A DNA stretch of 61,101 nucleotides from NCBI GenBank assembly GCA_009693435.1, contig SHXF01000011.1, forward strand, positions 1 to 61,101, written 5' to 3'. Shown piece by piece: positions 25,634-34,979 of the stretch. Source of the DNA: Betaproteobacteria bacterium (GTDB lineage: Bacteria; Pseudomonadota; Gammaproteobacteria; Burkholderiales; SG8-39). Both the position numbers and the translations under genes were made by a program. The notes below the pieces were generated by a model. The model ran no database searches. It was not told the DNA's origin and worked only from the letters and a program-made list of their open reading frames with translations. Position 1 is the first letter of the stretch, and the number at the start of each line of letters is the position of its first letter.

Positions 25634-26938
25634 TCACTTTGCGAGGATATGCGGCAGCCACAGCGAGATCGCCGGAAACAGGGCGAGTACCACCAGCAGC
25701 AGCAGGTCGGCGACAATAAACGGCGCCACGCCCCGATAGATGGTGCGCATCGGGATTTGCGGCGCCATGCCGTGCAGGATGAACACGATGATGCCGATGG
25801 GCGGAATGATCATGCCCAGTTCGATCACCACCACGTTGATGATGCCCCACCACACGGGGTCGTAGCCGAGTTTCTCTATGATCGGCAGCACGAACGGCAG
25901 GGTGATCAGCATGGCGGAGATCTCGTCGAAGACCGCTCCCAGTATCAGGTAGGCGACGAGCAGCACGAAAATGATGGCCACGGGCGGCATGTGGAGGGCG
26001 CCTATGGCCTGTATCAGCGCCTCGGGGACCCGCGCCAGCGTGATGAAATAGGTGAATACGAGCGCGCCGATGATGATCACGTAGATCATCGCGGTGGCGC
26101 TCGCCGACTCGCGCAGCCCGTCGATCGCGCTTTTCCAACTCATGCGCCCGCGCGCCACGGCGAAGACGAGCGACAGCACCGCCGCCACCGAAGCGGCCTC
26201 GTTCACGGTGAAAATGCCGCTGTACAAGCCGGCGAACACAGCGACCATCAGCAGCAGCACCGGTGAGGCGTTGCGCAGCGCCCTCCAGCGCTCGGACCAC
26301 TGTACCCGTTCGCCCAGCGGCGCTGATTCGGGGCTGAGCCTCACCATGATGGCGATGGCAATCAGGTTCAGCGCAAGAGCGATCAGCGCAGGGATGACCG
26401 CGGCCAGGAACAGGTCGAATATGAACGTCCTGGCGACAATGCAATACAGGATCATGACGATGGAAGGCGGAATCAGCGCTTTCAAAGTGCCGCCTGCGGC
26501 GATCGTGCCCGTTGAAAATGCCGGCGAGTATCCGCGCCTGAGCATTTCCGGCAGTGCCGCCTTGGCAAACGTGGCAGCGGTCGCTGTGGACGAACCGCAA
26601 ACGGCGCCGAACGTGGCGCAGGCGCCCATCGTGGCGTAAGCCAGCCCTCCGCGGCGATGGCCCAGCATCGCAGCCGCAGCGTTGTAGATATCCGCCGAGA
26701 ATCCCGCCGCCGTGGCGAAGGTGCCCATCAGCAGGAATAGCGGCACCGTCGCGAGGTCCACGCTGGCGAGAATGCCGGAGGGTTCGCTCGCGAGCAGCGT
26801 GAACGCCGGCGCCCAGCCCGCCTGCAGGCCGAACCCCGCGACGCCCACGATCAGCATGGCAAAGCCGATCGGCACCTGCGCAAGGATAAGAACAAATAAC
26901 GAGGCAAGGCCGAGTGCGCCGATCGCAAGGGGCGTCAA
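25634..26938 (-). CDS. dctM: TRAP transporter large permease (DctM type)
   Basis: 434 residues with about twelve hydrophobic segments and family landmarks PLFLLMGTFATAAGFSADIY, FGAVCGSSTATAAT, IPPSIVMILYCIVA and PPIGIIVFILHGMA. It is the sodium-coupled channel subunit of a TRAP importer. Translation starts at a TTG: a GAAGGGA site lies 5-6 bases upstream, and no ATG or GTG fits. Only 12 bp separate it from dctQ, so the two are co-translated. Confidence 0.93.
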   Translation of the reverse strand: MTPLAIGALGLASLFVLILAQVPIGFAMLIVGVAGFGLQAGWAPAFTLLASEPSGILASVDLATVPLFLLMGTFATAAGFSADIYNAAAAMLGHRRGGLAYATMGACATFGAVCGSSTATAATFAKAALPEMLRRGYSPAFSTGTIAAGGTLKALIPPSIVMILYCIVARTFIFDLFLAAVIPALIALALNLIAIAIMVRLSPESAPLGERVQWSERWRALRNASPVLLLMVAVFAGLYSGIFTVNEAASVAAVLSLVFAVARGRMSWKSAIDGLRESASATAMIYVIIIGALVFTYFITLARVPEALIQAIGALHMPPVAIIFVLLVAYLILGAVFDEISAMLITLPFVLPIIEKLGYDPVWWGIINVVVIELGMIIPPIGIIVFILHGMAPQIPMRTIYRGVAPFIVADLLLLVVLALFPAISLWLPHILAK

Positions 26939-26950
26939 TGCGTTCCCTTC

Positions 26951-27472
26951 TCAGTGCGCGACCGATGTGATGGCGAGTGGCTTGCGTCCGAACAGGCGGC
27001 CTATCTCCACGGCAACGACGATGGCCTGCACCAGCACGGCGCACCAGAGGATGGCGTCAACGCCGTACCAGAACGGCGCAGTCGGAAGCTTCAGCACCCA
27101 GGTGGTTTCATTGGCCCGGCCCAGCTTGTAGGCGTGCAGGTAGAACTGCCACGCCATGAGCACCATGACCCCTTCGACGGCAATGGCCGCGAGCACATCG
27201 AACACCCTGCCGGCCGCCTTGCCGGCGACGGTCTCGACGAAACGAATGGTGATGTTGCTGCGTTCCATCAGGCCCACCGGGATGCAGCAGGACACGGCCA
27301 CGGCTATGGCGAGGCCGCCCACATCGCGCACGCCTTCGATCGGCTTGTTGGCAAGCCAGCGCATGACCCCGTCGGCCAGGGTCATGGCCGCCAGCACCAT
27401 GAGCGCAATCAAGCCCAGCACTGCCAGCACCCGCGTTGCCGCCAGCGCGCCCCGCTCCAGCGTCATCAGCAT
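26951..27472 (-). CDS. dctQ: TRAP transporter small permease (DctQ type)
   Basis: 173 residues with four hydrophobic segments, the DctQ layout, including MTLADGVMRW and the conserved-style SNITIRFVE between helices 2 and 3. It partners the DctM subunit in the membrane. Two in-frame ATGs (27472 and 27466) are possible; a GAGGCG site lies closest to correct spacing for the second. It lies between dctP and dctM on the same strand. Confidence 0.9.
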   Translation of the reverse strand: MLMTLERGALAATRVLAVLGLIALMVLAAMTLADGVMRWLANKPIEGVRDVGGLAIAVAVSCCIPVGLMERSNITIRFVETVAGKAAGRVFDVLAAIAVEGVMVLMAWQFYLHAYKLGRANETTWVLKLPTAPFWYGVDAILWCAVLVQAIVVAVEIGRLFGRKPLAITSVAH

Positions 27473-27515
27473 CGCCTCACACCTGCCATCCGCCGCGTCC
27501 CCGGTCCCCCGCCTT

Positions 27516-28538
27516 TCAGCGCCCGCCGCGTACCTTGGCGATTTCGGATTCGACCGCCTTCAGCAACTCGGCGTTGCGCGGGGTTCGTGCCGCCCACTCG
27601 GCGACTACCGGCTGATACGCCGCGCGGGTGGCCGCGAGTTCAGCCTCGGAGGGGAACACGACCTTGCGCTTCGGGTCGTCCTGCAACTGCTTGACCAGCG
27701 AATCGTTGTACGCGCCGATGCCTTCGTTGAAGCGCAGCGCGGTCCATTCGCCGCTGTACTTGCGTATGGCGTCCTGGCCGGCCTTGGGCAGGCTGTCGAA
27801 CTTCTTCCTGTTCAGCAGGATGGCGAGCGGCACGATGCCGAGACGGGTGAAATAGTGCGCGCTGGTCACCCGCGCAATGCCGAAATCGAACAGCGGGGAC
27901 GGGTGCGAGGTGGTGCCATCGACGGTGTTGCGGCTGATGGCTTCGGGCACCTCTGTCACCGGCATGCCGATCGGCACGCCGCCCAGCGCCTTGATGGTCG
28001 CCCCCTCGATCGCACCCGATGAGCGGATCTTCTTGCCCTTGATGTCCGCGAGCGAGTTGATCTGGCCGCGCGAATGGATGCTGTAGGGGGCGGTGCCGAA
28101 GGTGCCGATGACGAAGTAATCGTCATAGCCCTTCAACTGGCCCGAAGTGACCAGCCGCGTATAAACGGTGGTCGACTCCTTCAGATCGCGAAACAGACCG
28201 GGCAATTCCAGCACCTCGTTTTCCTGGAAGCGGCCCGGCGTATAGGAGGCGATCACCCAGGCGATGTCCGCCACACCATCGAGCACCATCTGCGCCTGCG
28301 TCATCGGGCTGCGGCCGAGGGCGCCGTTGGGAAACAATTCGATTTCGACCGCCCCCCTGGATTCCTTGTTCACGGCTTCGGCAAACGGCTTCATGGTGGT
28401 CAGGAACGTCTGCTCCTTGTCCGGGGTGAAGATGGCGAACTTCAGCTTCACCGGCTGCTGCGCGAGTGCCGCACCTGGCATCCATGCGGGCGCCAACGCC
28501 GCTGCGAACAATGCGGCCCGGGTGATTTTTCTAATCAT
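27516..28538 (-). CDS. dctP: TRAP transporter substrate-binding protein (DctP type)
   Basis: 340 residues starting at the ATG at 28538, which has a perfect AAGGAGG 7 bases upstream. The signal peptide is MIRKITRAALFAAALAPAWM followed by cleavage near ALAQ. Family landmarks include GKKIRSSGA (the carboxylate-binding Arg region), GVPIGMPVTEVPEAI and the long C-terminal helix. In TRAP systems this Arg pairs with an organic-acid ligand, so the import of a carboxylated aromatic or similar acid is likely. First of the three transporter genes. Confidence 0.93.
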   Translation of the reverse strand: MIRKITRAALFAAALAPAWMPGAALAQQPVKLKFAIFTPDKEQTFLTTMKPFAEAVNKESRGAVEIELFPNGALGRSPMTQAQMVLDGVADIAWVIASYTPGRFQENEVLELPGLFRDLKESTTVYTRLVTSGQLKGYDDYFVIGTFGTAPYSIHSRGQINSLADIKGKKIRSSGAIEGATIKALGGVPIGMPVTEVPEAISRNTVDGTTSHPSPLFDFGIARVTSAHYFTRLGIVPLAILLNRKKFDSLPKAGQDAIRKYSGEWTALRFNEGIGAYNDSLVKQLQDDPKRKVVFPSEAELAATRAAYQPVVAEWAARTPRNAELLKAVESEIAKVRGGR

Positions 28539-28616
28539 GACAATTCCTCCTTGATTGATCCGGTAACCAGTGACAGTTCCCAACAGTTCTCGTACGCACC
28601 CCGCCCGCTGCGTCGC

Positions 28617-29462
28617 TCAAGCCGCAGCGCGGCCTCGCTCCCACACCAGCGGGAACACGTCATCGAGGATCGGCGCATCTCCCGCTTTAAGCCTTTTCTC
28701 CGGCTCGCCCTCGACGCGCATCACGTACTCGCGCGGATCCCAGCGTGCATCGCGGCCGGTATAGCGCAGCGACACGCCGATGCGCCGCTGCGACGGCGAC
28801 TTGTTCCCGGCCGCCCCGTGTATGGTGAGCGGATGATGGCAGATGACGTCGCCCGCCTGCAGATCCCAGGAAAGAAACCTCTGTCCGACGCGATTGGATT
28901 CCTCGAAATAGTCGGGACAGGGCTCGAGCTTCGGATTGGTGAAACGCGGATCCTCATCGGGTGTCACCGCGCGAAACAAGCGGCCCCATTGGTGCGAGCC
29001 CGCCACGTACTGCAAACCGCTCGATTCCAGCGACACCGGCGTCAGCGCAAGCCAGATCGAGACGATGTCCTCGCCCGCCATGGGCCAGTAGGGCAGGTCG
29101 TGATGCCAGTGCGTGATGTCGGTGGTGCCCGGTTCCTTGACGAACAACTGGTCGTAGAAAAAAGCCAGCCTGTCGGCATGCATCAGCTGTTGCGCCACGC
29201 CTATCATCGGCGACTCCAGCGCCAGCGCGCGCATGTCCGGATCCCAGCGCCACATATAAGTATTCGAGTGAAATCGTCCCGGATCGCCGGCCTTGGTGGC
29301 CTCACGCACCCGTTTGCCCGGATTGGCCATGGTCCGGTCCACCGCCTTCACCAGGCGCTCCACCCATTCCTGATCGAAAACCTGCCTCAGACATACCGCG
29401 CCATCGCGCTGGTAGGCCTGCACCTCCTCCTCGGTGATCGCCCTCACTGGTTCGCGGTTCAT
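28617..29462 (-). CDS. PhyH-family Fe(II)/2-oxoglutarate-type dioxygenase
   Basis: 281 residues of the phytanoyl-CoA dioxygenase family. The iron facial triad is visible as His120-x-Asp122 (WHHDLPYW) and a distal His in ICHHPLTIHGAAGN. The start at 29462 follows a GGAGGAAGGG region; an upstream in-frame ATG at 29486 lacks one. These enzymes hydroxylate diverse small acids. It heads the minus-strand group PhyH-dctP-dctQ-dctM-Rieske, which suggests import and two oxygenation steps on one compound. Confidence 0.88.
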   Translation of the reverse strand: MNREPVRAITEEEVQAYQRDGAVCLRQVFDQEWVERLVKAVDRTMANPGKRVREATKAGDPGRFHSNTYMWRWDPDMRALALESPMIGVAQQLMHADRLAFFYDQLFVKEPGTTDITHWHHDLPYWPMAGEDIVSIWLALTPVSLESSGLQYVAGSHQWGRLFRAVTPDEDPRFTNPKLEPCPDYFEESNRVGQRFLSWDLQAGDVICHHPLTIHGAAGNKSPSQRRIGVSLRYTGRDARWDPREYVMRVEGEPEKRLKAGDAPILDDVFPLVWERGRAAA

Positions 29463-29840
29463 GCCCTTCCTCCCCAGGGAATTCAAACGAGATCAAACCT
29501 AAGTCGATTGGCCGCGTTCGTCAAGTGAATACGGCGATCTGCGCGGCCGCCCTGCTAGAATCCGGTCCGGTGGCGGAGGTACGCGCCCCGCCACACCGAT
29601 GAGGATTGCGGCCGTGACAAAGGGTCGCGCCAGCGGCCGTTGCCACCCCTATATTTATGTTATTTTCGATAATAAGTATGCCTTAAGGTGTCCGTACTAC
29701 AGGTACTTTTCCATCTTAAAGTTGTAAAATATGCTTGCCCTTCTTGAACCAAATGCATGTCGCACGGCGGCACCGCCGCAGAAACGGACAGCCATGATCC
29801 ACCCTGCCCGGTGCGCCTCCATCCCGCAGGAGCGACGCCG
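29463..29840. other. Intergenic region between the PhyH gene and selO
   Basis: 378 bp with no supported gene. The first half is GC-rich; 29650-29745 is strikingly AT-rich with GTAC-TACAG-GTAC (a short inverted pair) and TTGTAAAATATG, the latter a possible -10 for selO. This is the boundary between the accessory and core halves of the window. No terminator was recognised. Confidence 0.5.
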
Positions 29841-31346
29841 ATGAACATGCGCGAACAGCATACGGACGCGACCACCGGCGATGTCCGTCTTGAGGAGATG
29901 GTGTTCGACAACAGCTACGCGCGCCTGCCTGCCGCGTTTCATACCCGCCTGCCGCCGACCGCCCTGCCGGACCCGTATCCGGTCGCGTTCAACCCGCGCG
30001 CCGCAGCGCTGCTCGGGCTGGACGCACGCGCTGCGGCCCGGCCGGAGTTCGTCGAGTATTTTTCCGGCAATCGTCCTCTGCCCGGCGCCGAACCGCTCGC
30101 CGCGGTGTATGCGGGCCATCAATTCGGCACCTTCATGCGGCAACTCGGCGACGGGCGGGCGATCCTGCTCGGGGAGGCGGTCCACGCCGGCCGTCGCTGG
30201 GACCTGCAATTGAAGGGCGCCGGGCGCACCCCTTACTCGCGCTCGGGCGACGGGCGCGCCGTGCTGCGCTCCTGCATACGCGAGTATCTCTGCTCCGAGG
30301 CGATGCACGGCCTGGGGATTCCGACCACGCGTGCCCTCTCCATCGTCGGCAGCGACCAGCCTGTGTACCGCGAAAGCGTGGAAACGGCGGCGGTGCTGCT
30401 GCGCATGTCGCCCAGCCACGTCCGCTTCGGCTCGTTCGAATTTTTCCACCATCGCCGCCAGTACGACGAGGTCCGCACCCTGGCCGATTTCGTGATGCAG
30501 GCGCATTATCCCGACCTGGTGCAGTCCGATCAGCCGTACCTCGCGCTGCTGCGCGAAGTGATACGCCGCACCGCACGCCTGGTGGCGCAATGGCAAGGGG
30601 TCGGCTTCTGCCATGGGGTGATGAACACGGACAACATGTCCATACTCGGACTCACCATCGACTACGGTCCGTATGGCTTTCTCGAGGCATTCGATCCCGG
30701 CTACATCTGCAACCATTCAGACGACGGGGGCCGTTACGCCTACGACATGCAGCCGCGCATTGCCCACTGGAACCTGTTTTGCCTGGCGCAGGCGCTCCTG
30801 CCGCTGATGGAGCAGGACCAGGCAGAAGCCGCACTGGCGGAATTCGAAACGGATTTCGACTCCGCTTATGCGCCGCTTTTGCGCGAGAAGTTCGGGCTTT
30901 CCGATGAAATGGAAGGCGATGCGCAACTGACGGGCAGCCTGTTCGACATGATGCGCTCGAGCAATGCCGATTACACGATATTGTTTCGCCGCCTGTGCGA
31001 CTTCAGCACCACCGCCGGCGCCCGCAATGAACCGCTGCGGGACATGTTCATCGTGCGCGACGCATTCGATCGCTGGGCCGGCGACTACCACGCCCGCCTC
31101 GCTCGCGAATCCGGCAGCGACACGGAGCGCGCGGCACGCATGCGCCGGGTGAATCCGAAATATGTGTTGCGCAATCACCTCGCCGAAGCCGCGATACGCA
31201 AGGCCGCAGACCAGCGCGACTACACTGAAATCGAGACGCTGCGCAGCCTGCTGGAACATCCCTACGACGAACAGCCGGCGATGGAACGCTACGCCGCGCA
31301 CCCGCCCGATTGGGCGTCTTCGATACAGGTCAGCTGCTCCTCGTGA
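29841..31346 (+). CDS. selO: Protein adenylyltransferase SelO (YdiU)
   Basis: 501 residues, near the usual 480-500. SelO is a pseudokinase-fold enzyme that transfers AMP from ATP to Ser/Thr/Tyr of redox proteins. Typical segments are [64 protein letters not shown] and DYGPYGFLE, and the conserved C-terminal SCSS, where eukaryotic homologues carry selenocysteine. The start at 29841 is supported by AGGAG 8 bases upstream; the open frame to 29757 is not homologous. Its TGA overlaps the next gene's GTG. Confidence 0.95.
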   Translation: MNMREQHTDATTGDVRLEEMVFDNSYARLPAAFHTRLPPTALPDPYPVAFNPRAAALLGLDARAAARPEFVEYFSGNRPLPGAEPLAAVYAGHQFGTFMRQLGDGRAILLGEAVHAGRRWDLQLKGAGRTPYSRSGDGRAVLRSCIREYLCSEAMHGLGIPTTRALSIVGSDQPVYRESVETAAVLLRMSPSHVRFGSFEFFHHRRQYDEVRTLADFVMQAHYPDLVQSDQPYLALLREVIRRTARLVAQWQGVGFCHGVMNTDNMSILGLTIDYGPYGFLEAFDPGYICNHSDDGGRYAYDMQPRIAHWNLFCLAQALLPLMEQDQAEAALAEFETDFDSAYAPLLREKFGLSDEMEGDAQLTGSLFDMMRSSNADYTILFRRLCDFSTTAGARNEPLRDMFIVRDAFDRWAGDYHARLARESGSDTERAARMRRVNPKYVLRNHLAEAAIRKAADQRDYTEIETLRSLLEHPYDEQPAMERYAAHPPDWASSIQVSCSS

Positions 31347-32053
31347 ACGTTGCATTGCGCGCGCCGGCCTTGCGCGCAGTTGCGCTGTGCGCACCCGCTT
31401 TGCATGCGGCAGCCTTGCGCGCGATTCTTGGCGCCCTGCTCGCGCTTGCCAGCGCCACATCGTGGGCGCAGGTGCCCAGGCCCGCCGACCGATCTTCGGC
31501 GCCGACGCAAGAACTCGCGCCGCGCGAACTCGTGGTGGTGTTGAAACAGGGCGGCCTGGTGCTGTACATCCGCCATGCGGCCACCGATATGAGCAAGAAC
31601 GACCAGGGAATGAAGAACTATGCGGATTGCAACGGGCAACGCAACCTGACCGATCGCGGTCGCGAGGAAGCGCGGGCCATCGGCCGGGCCATTGCCGCAA
31701 TAGGCATCCCGGTCGGCAAGGTCAAGGCAAGCCCGTACTGCCGCACCATGGAAACCGCACGCCTTATTTTCGGCGAGGCGGAAAGTTCGGCGGAAGCGCG
31801 CGGCGGCCCGGTCACGACCGACAATGACATCCGTTACGCGGCGCTGCGGCAGACGTTTCACACGCCGCTGCCAGCGGGTGTCAACCAAGTGGTTGCGAGT
31901 CATGGCAATCCGTTTTACGCCCTGGCCGGCCCGCCTTATCTGGCGGAGGGCGAGATGGCCGTGGTGCGGCCGCGCGGCAATGATTTCGACGTGATCGCCC
32001 GGGTCAGGTCCGAATCATGGCAACCGCTGGTAGATGCGGCACGCGCCAGGTGA
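31343..32053 (+). CDS. Exported histidine-phosphatase-family protein
   Basis: 236 residues from a GTG that overlaps the selO stop (GTGA), so translation is coupled. The N-terminus is a long Ala/Leu-rich export signal ending near SWAQ, built from imperfect ALRAPAL-like repeats. The mature part has the phosphohistidine motif LYIRHAATD, the [11 protein letters not shown] helix, [10 protein letters not shown] and the second catalytic His in VVASHGNPF. The branch is that of periplasmic histidine phosphatases; the substrate is unknown. It converges on dnaB with a 22-bp gap. Confidence 0.85.
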   Translation: MNVALRAPALRAVALCAPALHAAALRAILGALLALASATSWAQVPRPADRSSAPTQELAPRELVVVLKQGGLVLYIRHAATDMSKNDQGMKNYADCNGQRNLTDRGREEARAIGRAIAAIGIPVGKVKASPYCRTMETARLIFGEAESSAEARGGPVTTDNDIRYAALRQTFHTPLPAGVNQVVASHGNPFYALAGPPYLAEGEMAVVRPRGNDFDVIARVRSESWQPLVDAARAR

Positions 32054-32075
32054 TGCCGGCGCGCTGGTTGCCAGC

Positions 32076-33479
32076 CTAGAAATTTCCGGAGTGCGCGTAA
32101 TTCTCGAAGCGCGTGTGCTCACCGAGGAAGGTGAGCTTGATTGTGCCTATGGGACCATTCCTCTGCTTGCCGATGATGATCTCGGCGATCCCCTTGTCGG
32201 CTGAATTGGGGTCGTATACTTCTTCGCGGTAGATGAACAGGATCACGTCGGCATCCTGTTCGATGGCGCCCGATTCGCGCAGGTCGGACATCAACGGCCG
32301 TTTGTTGGGCCGCTGTTCCAGGCCGCGATTGAGCTGCGACAACGCCACCACCGGCACCTTCAGCTCCTTTGCCAGCGCTTTCAGCGACCGTGATATTTCG
32401 GAAATTTCCGTGGCGCGGTTTTCACCCGTGGATGACGCGGACATCAACTGCAGGTAGTCCACCACCACCATGCCCAGGGTGCCGTACTGGCGGTGCAAGC
32501 GCCGCGCCCGCGCGCGCAACTCGAGGGCGTTGAGCGCCGGCGTCTCGTCGATGTGGATGGGGGCGTCGTGCAGTTTGCTGACGGCGCTGGTAAGGCGGTT
32601 CCAGTCCTCATCGGTGAGCTTGCCCGTGCGCAGTTTGTGCTGGTCCAGCCTGCCGATCGAGCCGAGCATGCGCATCGCCAGCTGCGTGCCGGACATTTCC
32701 ATGCTGAACACTGCGACCGGAAGTCGATTATCGACGGCGACGTGCTCGGCTATGTTGAGCGCCAGCGCCGTCTTGCCCATGCTGGGGCGGCCGGCGATGA
32801 TTACCAGGTCTCCCGGCTGCAGCCCGGATGTCTTCGAATCCAGATCGGTGTAGCCGGTCGGCACGCCCGTGACATCGGAGGGGTTGTCGCGGTGATAGAG
32901 CATGTCGATGCGCTCCATCACCTGCGTCAGCAACGGCTGAATCTCGATGAAGCCCTGCCGGCCGCGCGCGCCGGCCTCCGCGATTTCGAATATTTTCGAT
33001 TCGGCTTCGTCCAGCAATTGCCCCACTTCCTTGCCGAGCGGATTGAATGCCGTGTCAGCAATGCCGGTGCCGACTTCTATCAGCCGCCGCATGACGGCCC
33101 GCTCGCGCACGATCTCGGCGTAGCGGCGGATGTTGTGCGCGGAGGGCGTGTTCTGCGCGAGGGCACCCAGATAGGACAGCCCGCCGACGCGCTCCTTGTC
33201 CTCGCCGCCCTTTACCGACTCGTCGACGGTGATCACGTCGGCAGGGCGGCCCTTGTCTATCAGGCGGCAGATGTGGCGAAAGATCCGGCGGTGGTCGTCG
33301 CGGTAAAAATCACCCTCGGTGATCACGTCGGCAATGCGCTCGAACGCCGTGTTGTCGAGCAGCAGCCCCCCCAGCACCGATTGTTCCGCCTCTATCGAAT
33401 GCGGCGGAACGCGCAATTGCAACAGCTGCAAATCGCCGCTTTGCTGGGAACCGCTCGCATAGGGATTGGGCTGGGCCAT
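32076..33479 (-). CDS. dnaB: Replicative DNA helicase DnaB
   Basis: 467 residues, full length. The N-terminal interaction domain (PPHSIEAEQSVLGGLL) is followed by the RecA-like motor with Walker A AGRPSMGKTA, the Walker B region MVVVDYLQLM and the arginine-finger region EISRSLKALAKELKVPV. It is the hexameric fork helicase loaded at the origin. It lies downstream of the rpsF-priB-rpsR-rplI group, as is usual in betaproteobacteria, but a terminator separates them. Its own promoter is not obvious; TAGAAT on the minus strand at 33559-33564 is a weak candidate. Confidence 0.97.
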   Translation of the reverse strand: MAQPNPYASGSQQSGDLQLLQLRVPPHSIEAEQSVLGGLLLDNTAFERIADVITEGDFYRDDHRRIFRHICRLIDKGRPADVITVDESVKGGEDKERVGGLSYLGALAQNTPSAHNIRRYAEIVRERAVMRRLIEVGTGIADTAFNPLGKEVGQLLDEAESKIFEIAEAGARGRQGFIEIQPLLTQVMERIDMLYHRDNPSDVTGVPTGYTDLDSKTSGLQPGDLVIIAGRPSMGKTALALNIAEHVAVDNRLPVAVFSMEMSGTQLAMRMLGSIGRLDQHKLRTGKLTDEDWNRLTSAVSKLHDAPIHIDETPALNALELRARARRLHRQYGTLGMVVVDYLQLMSASSTGENRATEISEISRSLKALAKELKVPVVALSQLNRGLEQRPNKRPLMSDLRESGAIEQDADVILFIYREEVYDPNSADKGIAEIIIGKQRNGPIGTIKLTFLGEHTRFENYAHSGNF

Positions 33480-33700
33480 GGAATGCTGCGACGCCTGTTA
33501 TTTCAATAGGACTTGCACGGCGAAGAGACACGCCTGAGCGGCGCGTGAATCGAAGCGCATTCTACTCCAGCGGCGGCGCCCGACGGATAGGGCAGGCTCG
33601 ACTATCATGCCGGCCGATCGGATTCGACGGAGACGCGAGCACGTCGAGGAAGTGCCCCGCGCCCCACGGGATTGCGGAGATAAAAATAGAATCGCTCGCC

Positions 33701-33730
33701 AATGACAAAGGCCCGCTGACGCGGGCCATT
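33701..33730 (-). terminator. Terminator of the rpsF-rplI operon
   Basis: A 7-bp GGCCCGC/GCGGGCC stem (33710-33716 with 33721-33727) with TGAC/GTCA loop lies 25 bp beyond the rplI stop. On the minus strand it is followed by TTTGTCATT. Confidence 0.75.
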
Positions 33731-33754
33731 GCGATGCTTCACCCAACGCTGCCC

Positions 33755-34210
33755 TTACTGCGATGACTCACCCAGCACCGAGACCGTAATGTGGACCACC
33801 ACGTCGGTGTGCAACGCGACACCGATCGAATAGTCGCCGATCTGTTTCAGTGGGCCATCCGGCAGGCGGATCATGGAGCGCTCCACCTGATACCCCTGGG
33901 TCTCGAGCGCCTCGGTAATATCGGAGGTGGTGACCGATCCGAACAAACGACCGTCGACGCCTGCCTTCTGCGAGATCTGTATCATCAGGCCGTCGAGTTT
34001 GCCGCCCTTTTCCTGTGCCGCCGTCAGCGCCTCGGACTGGGTCTTTTCCAGGTCGGCGCGACGCTTCTCGAATTCGGCCAGATTGACCGGCGTGGCGCGT
34101 TTCGCCTTGCCTTGCGGGATCAGGAAGTTGCGCGCATAGCCGTCCTTCACTTTGACGACGTCGCCCAGTCCGCCCAGATTCACCACTTTTTCCATCAGTA
34201 TGATTTGCAT
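33755..34210 (-). CDS. rplI: 50S ribosomal protein L9
   Basis: 151 residues, normal length. The N-terminal RNA-binding domain starts [19 protein letters not shown] and includes the signature [13 protein letters not shown]; a long central helix ([15 protein letters not shown]) joins the C-terminal domain with GSVTTSDI. L9 binds 23S rRNA domain V near L1. It is the last gene of the operon, 9 bp after rpsR. Confidence 0.97.
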   Translation of the reverse strand: MQIILMEKVVNLGGLGDVVKVKDGYARNFLIPQGKAKRATPVNLAEFEKRRADLEKTQSEALTAAQEKGGKLDGLMIQISQKAGVDGRLFGSVTTSDITEALETQGYQVERSMIRLPDGPLKQIGDYSIGVALHTDVVVHITVSVLGESSQ

Positions 34211-34219
34211 TGCCGCTCC

Positions 34220-34543
34220 TCAGTGCAGGTCGGTATACGGCACCAGCGCGAGATAACGGGCGCGCTTGATGGCGACGGCGAGCTGCCGCTGGTATCCGGT
34301 CTTGGTTCCGGTGATGCGAGCCGGAATCACTTTGCCGTTTTCGTTGATGAAGTCCTTGAGCAGATCGATGTCCTTGTAGTCGATCCACTCGATCTTCTCG
34401 ACGGTAAAGCGGCAGAACTTGCGCCGCTTGAACAGTGCACCCTTGCCCTTGTTGTCGCGGCCGCGGCCGCCCTTCGCGTTCTTGCCCTTGCCCTTGCCCT
34501 TGCCGAATCGGCCACCGCCGCCTGGCCTGCCCATTGTTCCCAT
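34220..34543 (-). CDS. rpsR: 30S ribosomal protein S18 with a Gly/Lys-rich N-terminal extension
   Basis: 107 residues. The S18 core starts at about residue 38 ([10 protein letters not shown]) and includes [19 protein letters not shown] and the terminal [14 protein letters not shown]. Most bacterial S18 proteins have 75-90 residues; here 35 residues rich in Gly, Lys and Arg ([18 protein letters not shown]) precede the core. GGGAG 6 bases before the ATG at 34543 shows that the extension is translated. S18 pairs with S6, encoded two genes upstream. Confidence 0.95.
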   Translation of the reverse strand: MGTMGRPGGGGRFGKGKGKGKNAKGGRGRDNKGKGALFKRRKFCRFTVEKIEWIDYKDIDLLKDFINENGKVIPARITGTKTGYQRQLAVAIKRARYLALVPYTDLH

Positions 34544-34643
34544 ATCGTTCTCCCGTGTTCGTAATCTGTTTTCGTAAGTGAATCGGTGTTTGCCTGCGGA
34601 CTCAATTCGTTCGTGTGCCGACTGAATCCTGCTGAATCCTGCG

Positions 34644-34979
34644 TCAGGCGAATTCGATGTTCGTCGCGTGCAGCACCAGCTGGTTGCTGCTGCGCCCTTT
34701 GCGTTCTATGAATCCCGATACCGTCATTTCCATGCCCAGCGTCACGCTTGCCAGCAACCGCGCTTCCCGCTCGAATGCCACGCAAGCCACTTCGCAACTC
34801 ACCGTGCGTTCGCTGCCCGCCTCGGTTTGTCCCGACTCGTGGCCTATCCGGAACTTCAGGATGGGCACGCCGGCGGGCGTATGTCGCAGCGCGTCGAGTT
34901 CTATGAGCTTGCCATGCAGCAGCAAGCGGTTTACACCTGCCAAGGTGGTCGCGTCTGGGCCGACTGGCGCTTCAGGCAG
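34644..34979 (-). CDS. priB: Primosomal replication protein PriB
   Basis: OB-fold single-strand DNA-binding protein for replication restart, recognised by [33 protein letters not shown] and the terminal [12 protein letters not shown]. It sits between rpsF and rpsR, as expected. The start is unclear: no ATG or GTG exists between the rpsF stop and the OB fold. CTG at 34979 (GAGG 6 bases upstream, overlapping the rpsF end, 111 residues) is my choice; TTG at 34943 (99 residues) has no ribosome site. The frame is open far back through the S6 repeat, which does not imply translation. Confidence 0.85.
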   Translation of the reverse strand: MPEAPVGPDATTLAGVNRLLLHGKLIELDALRHTPAGVPILKFRIGHESGQTEAGSERTVSCEVACVAFEREARLLASVTLGMEMTVSGFIERKGRSSNQLVLHATNIEFA

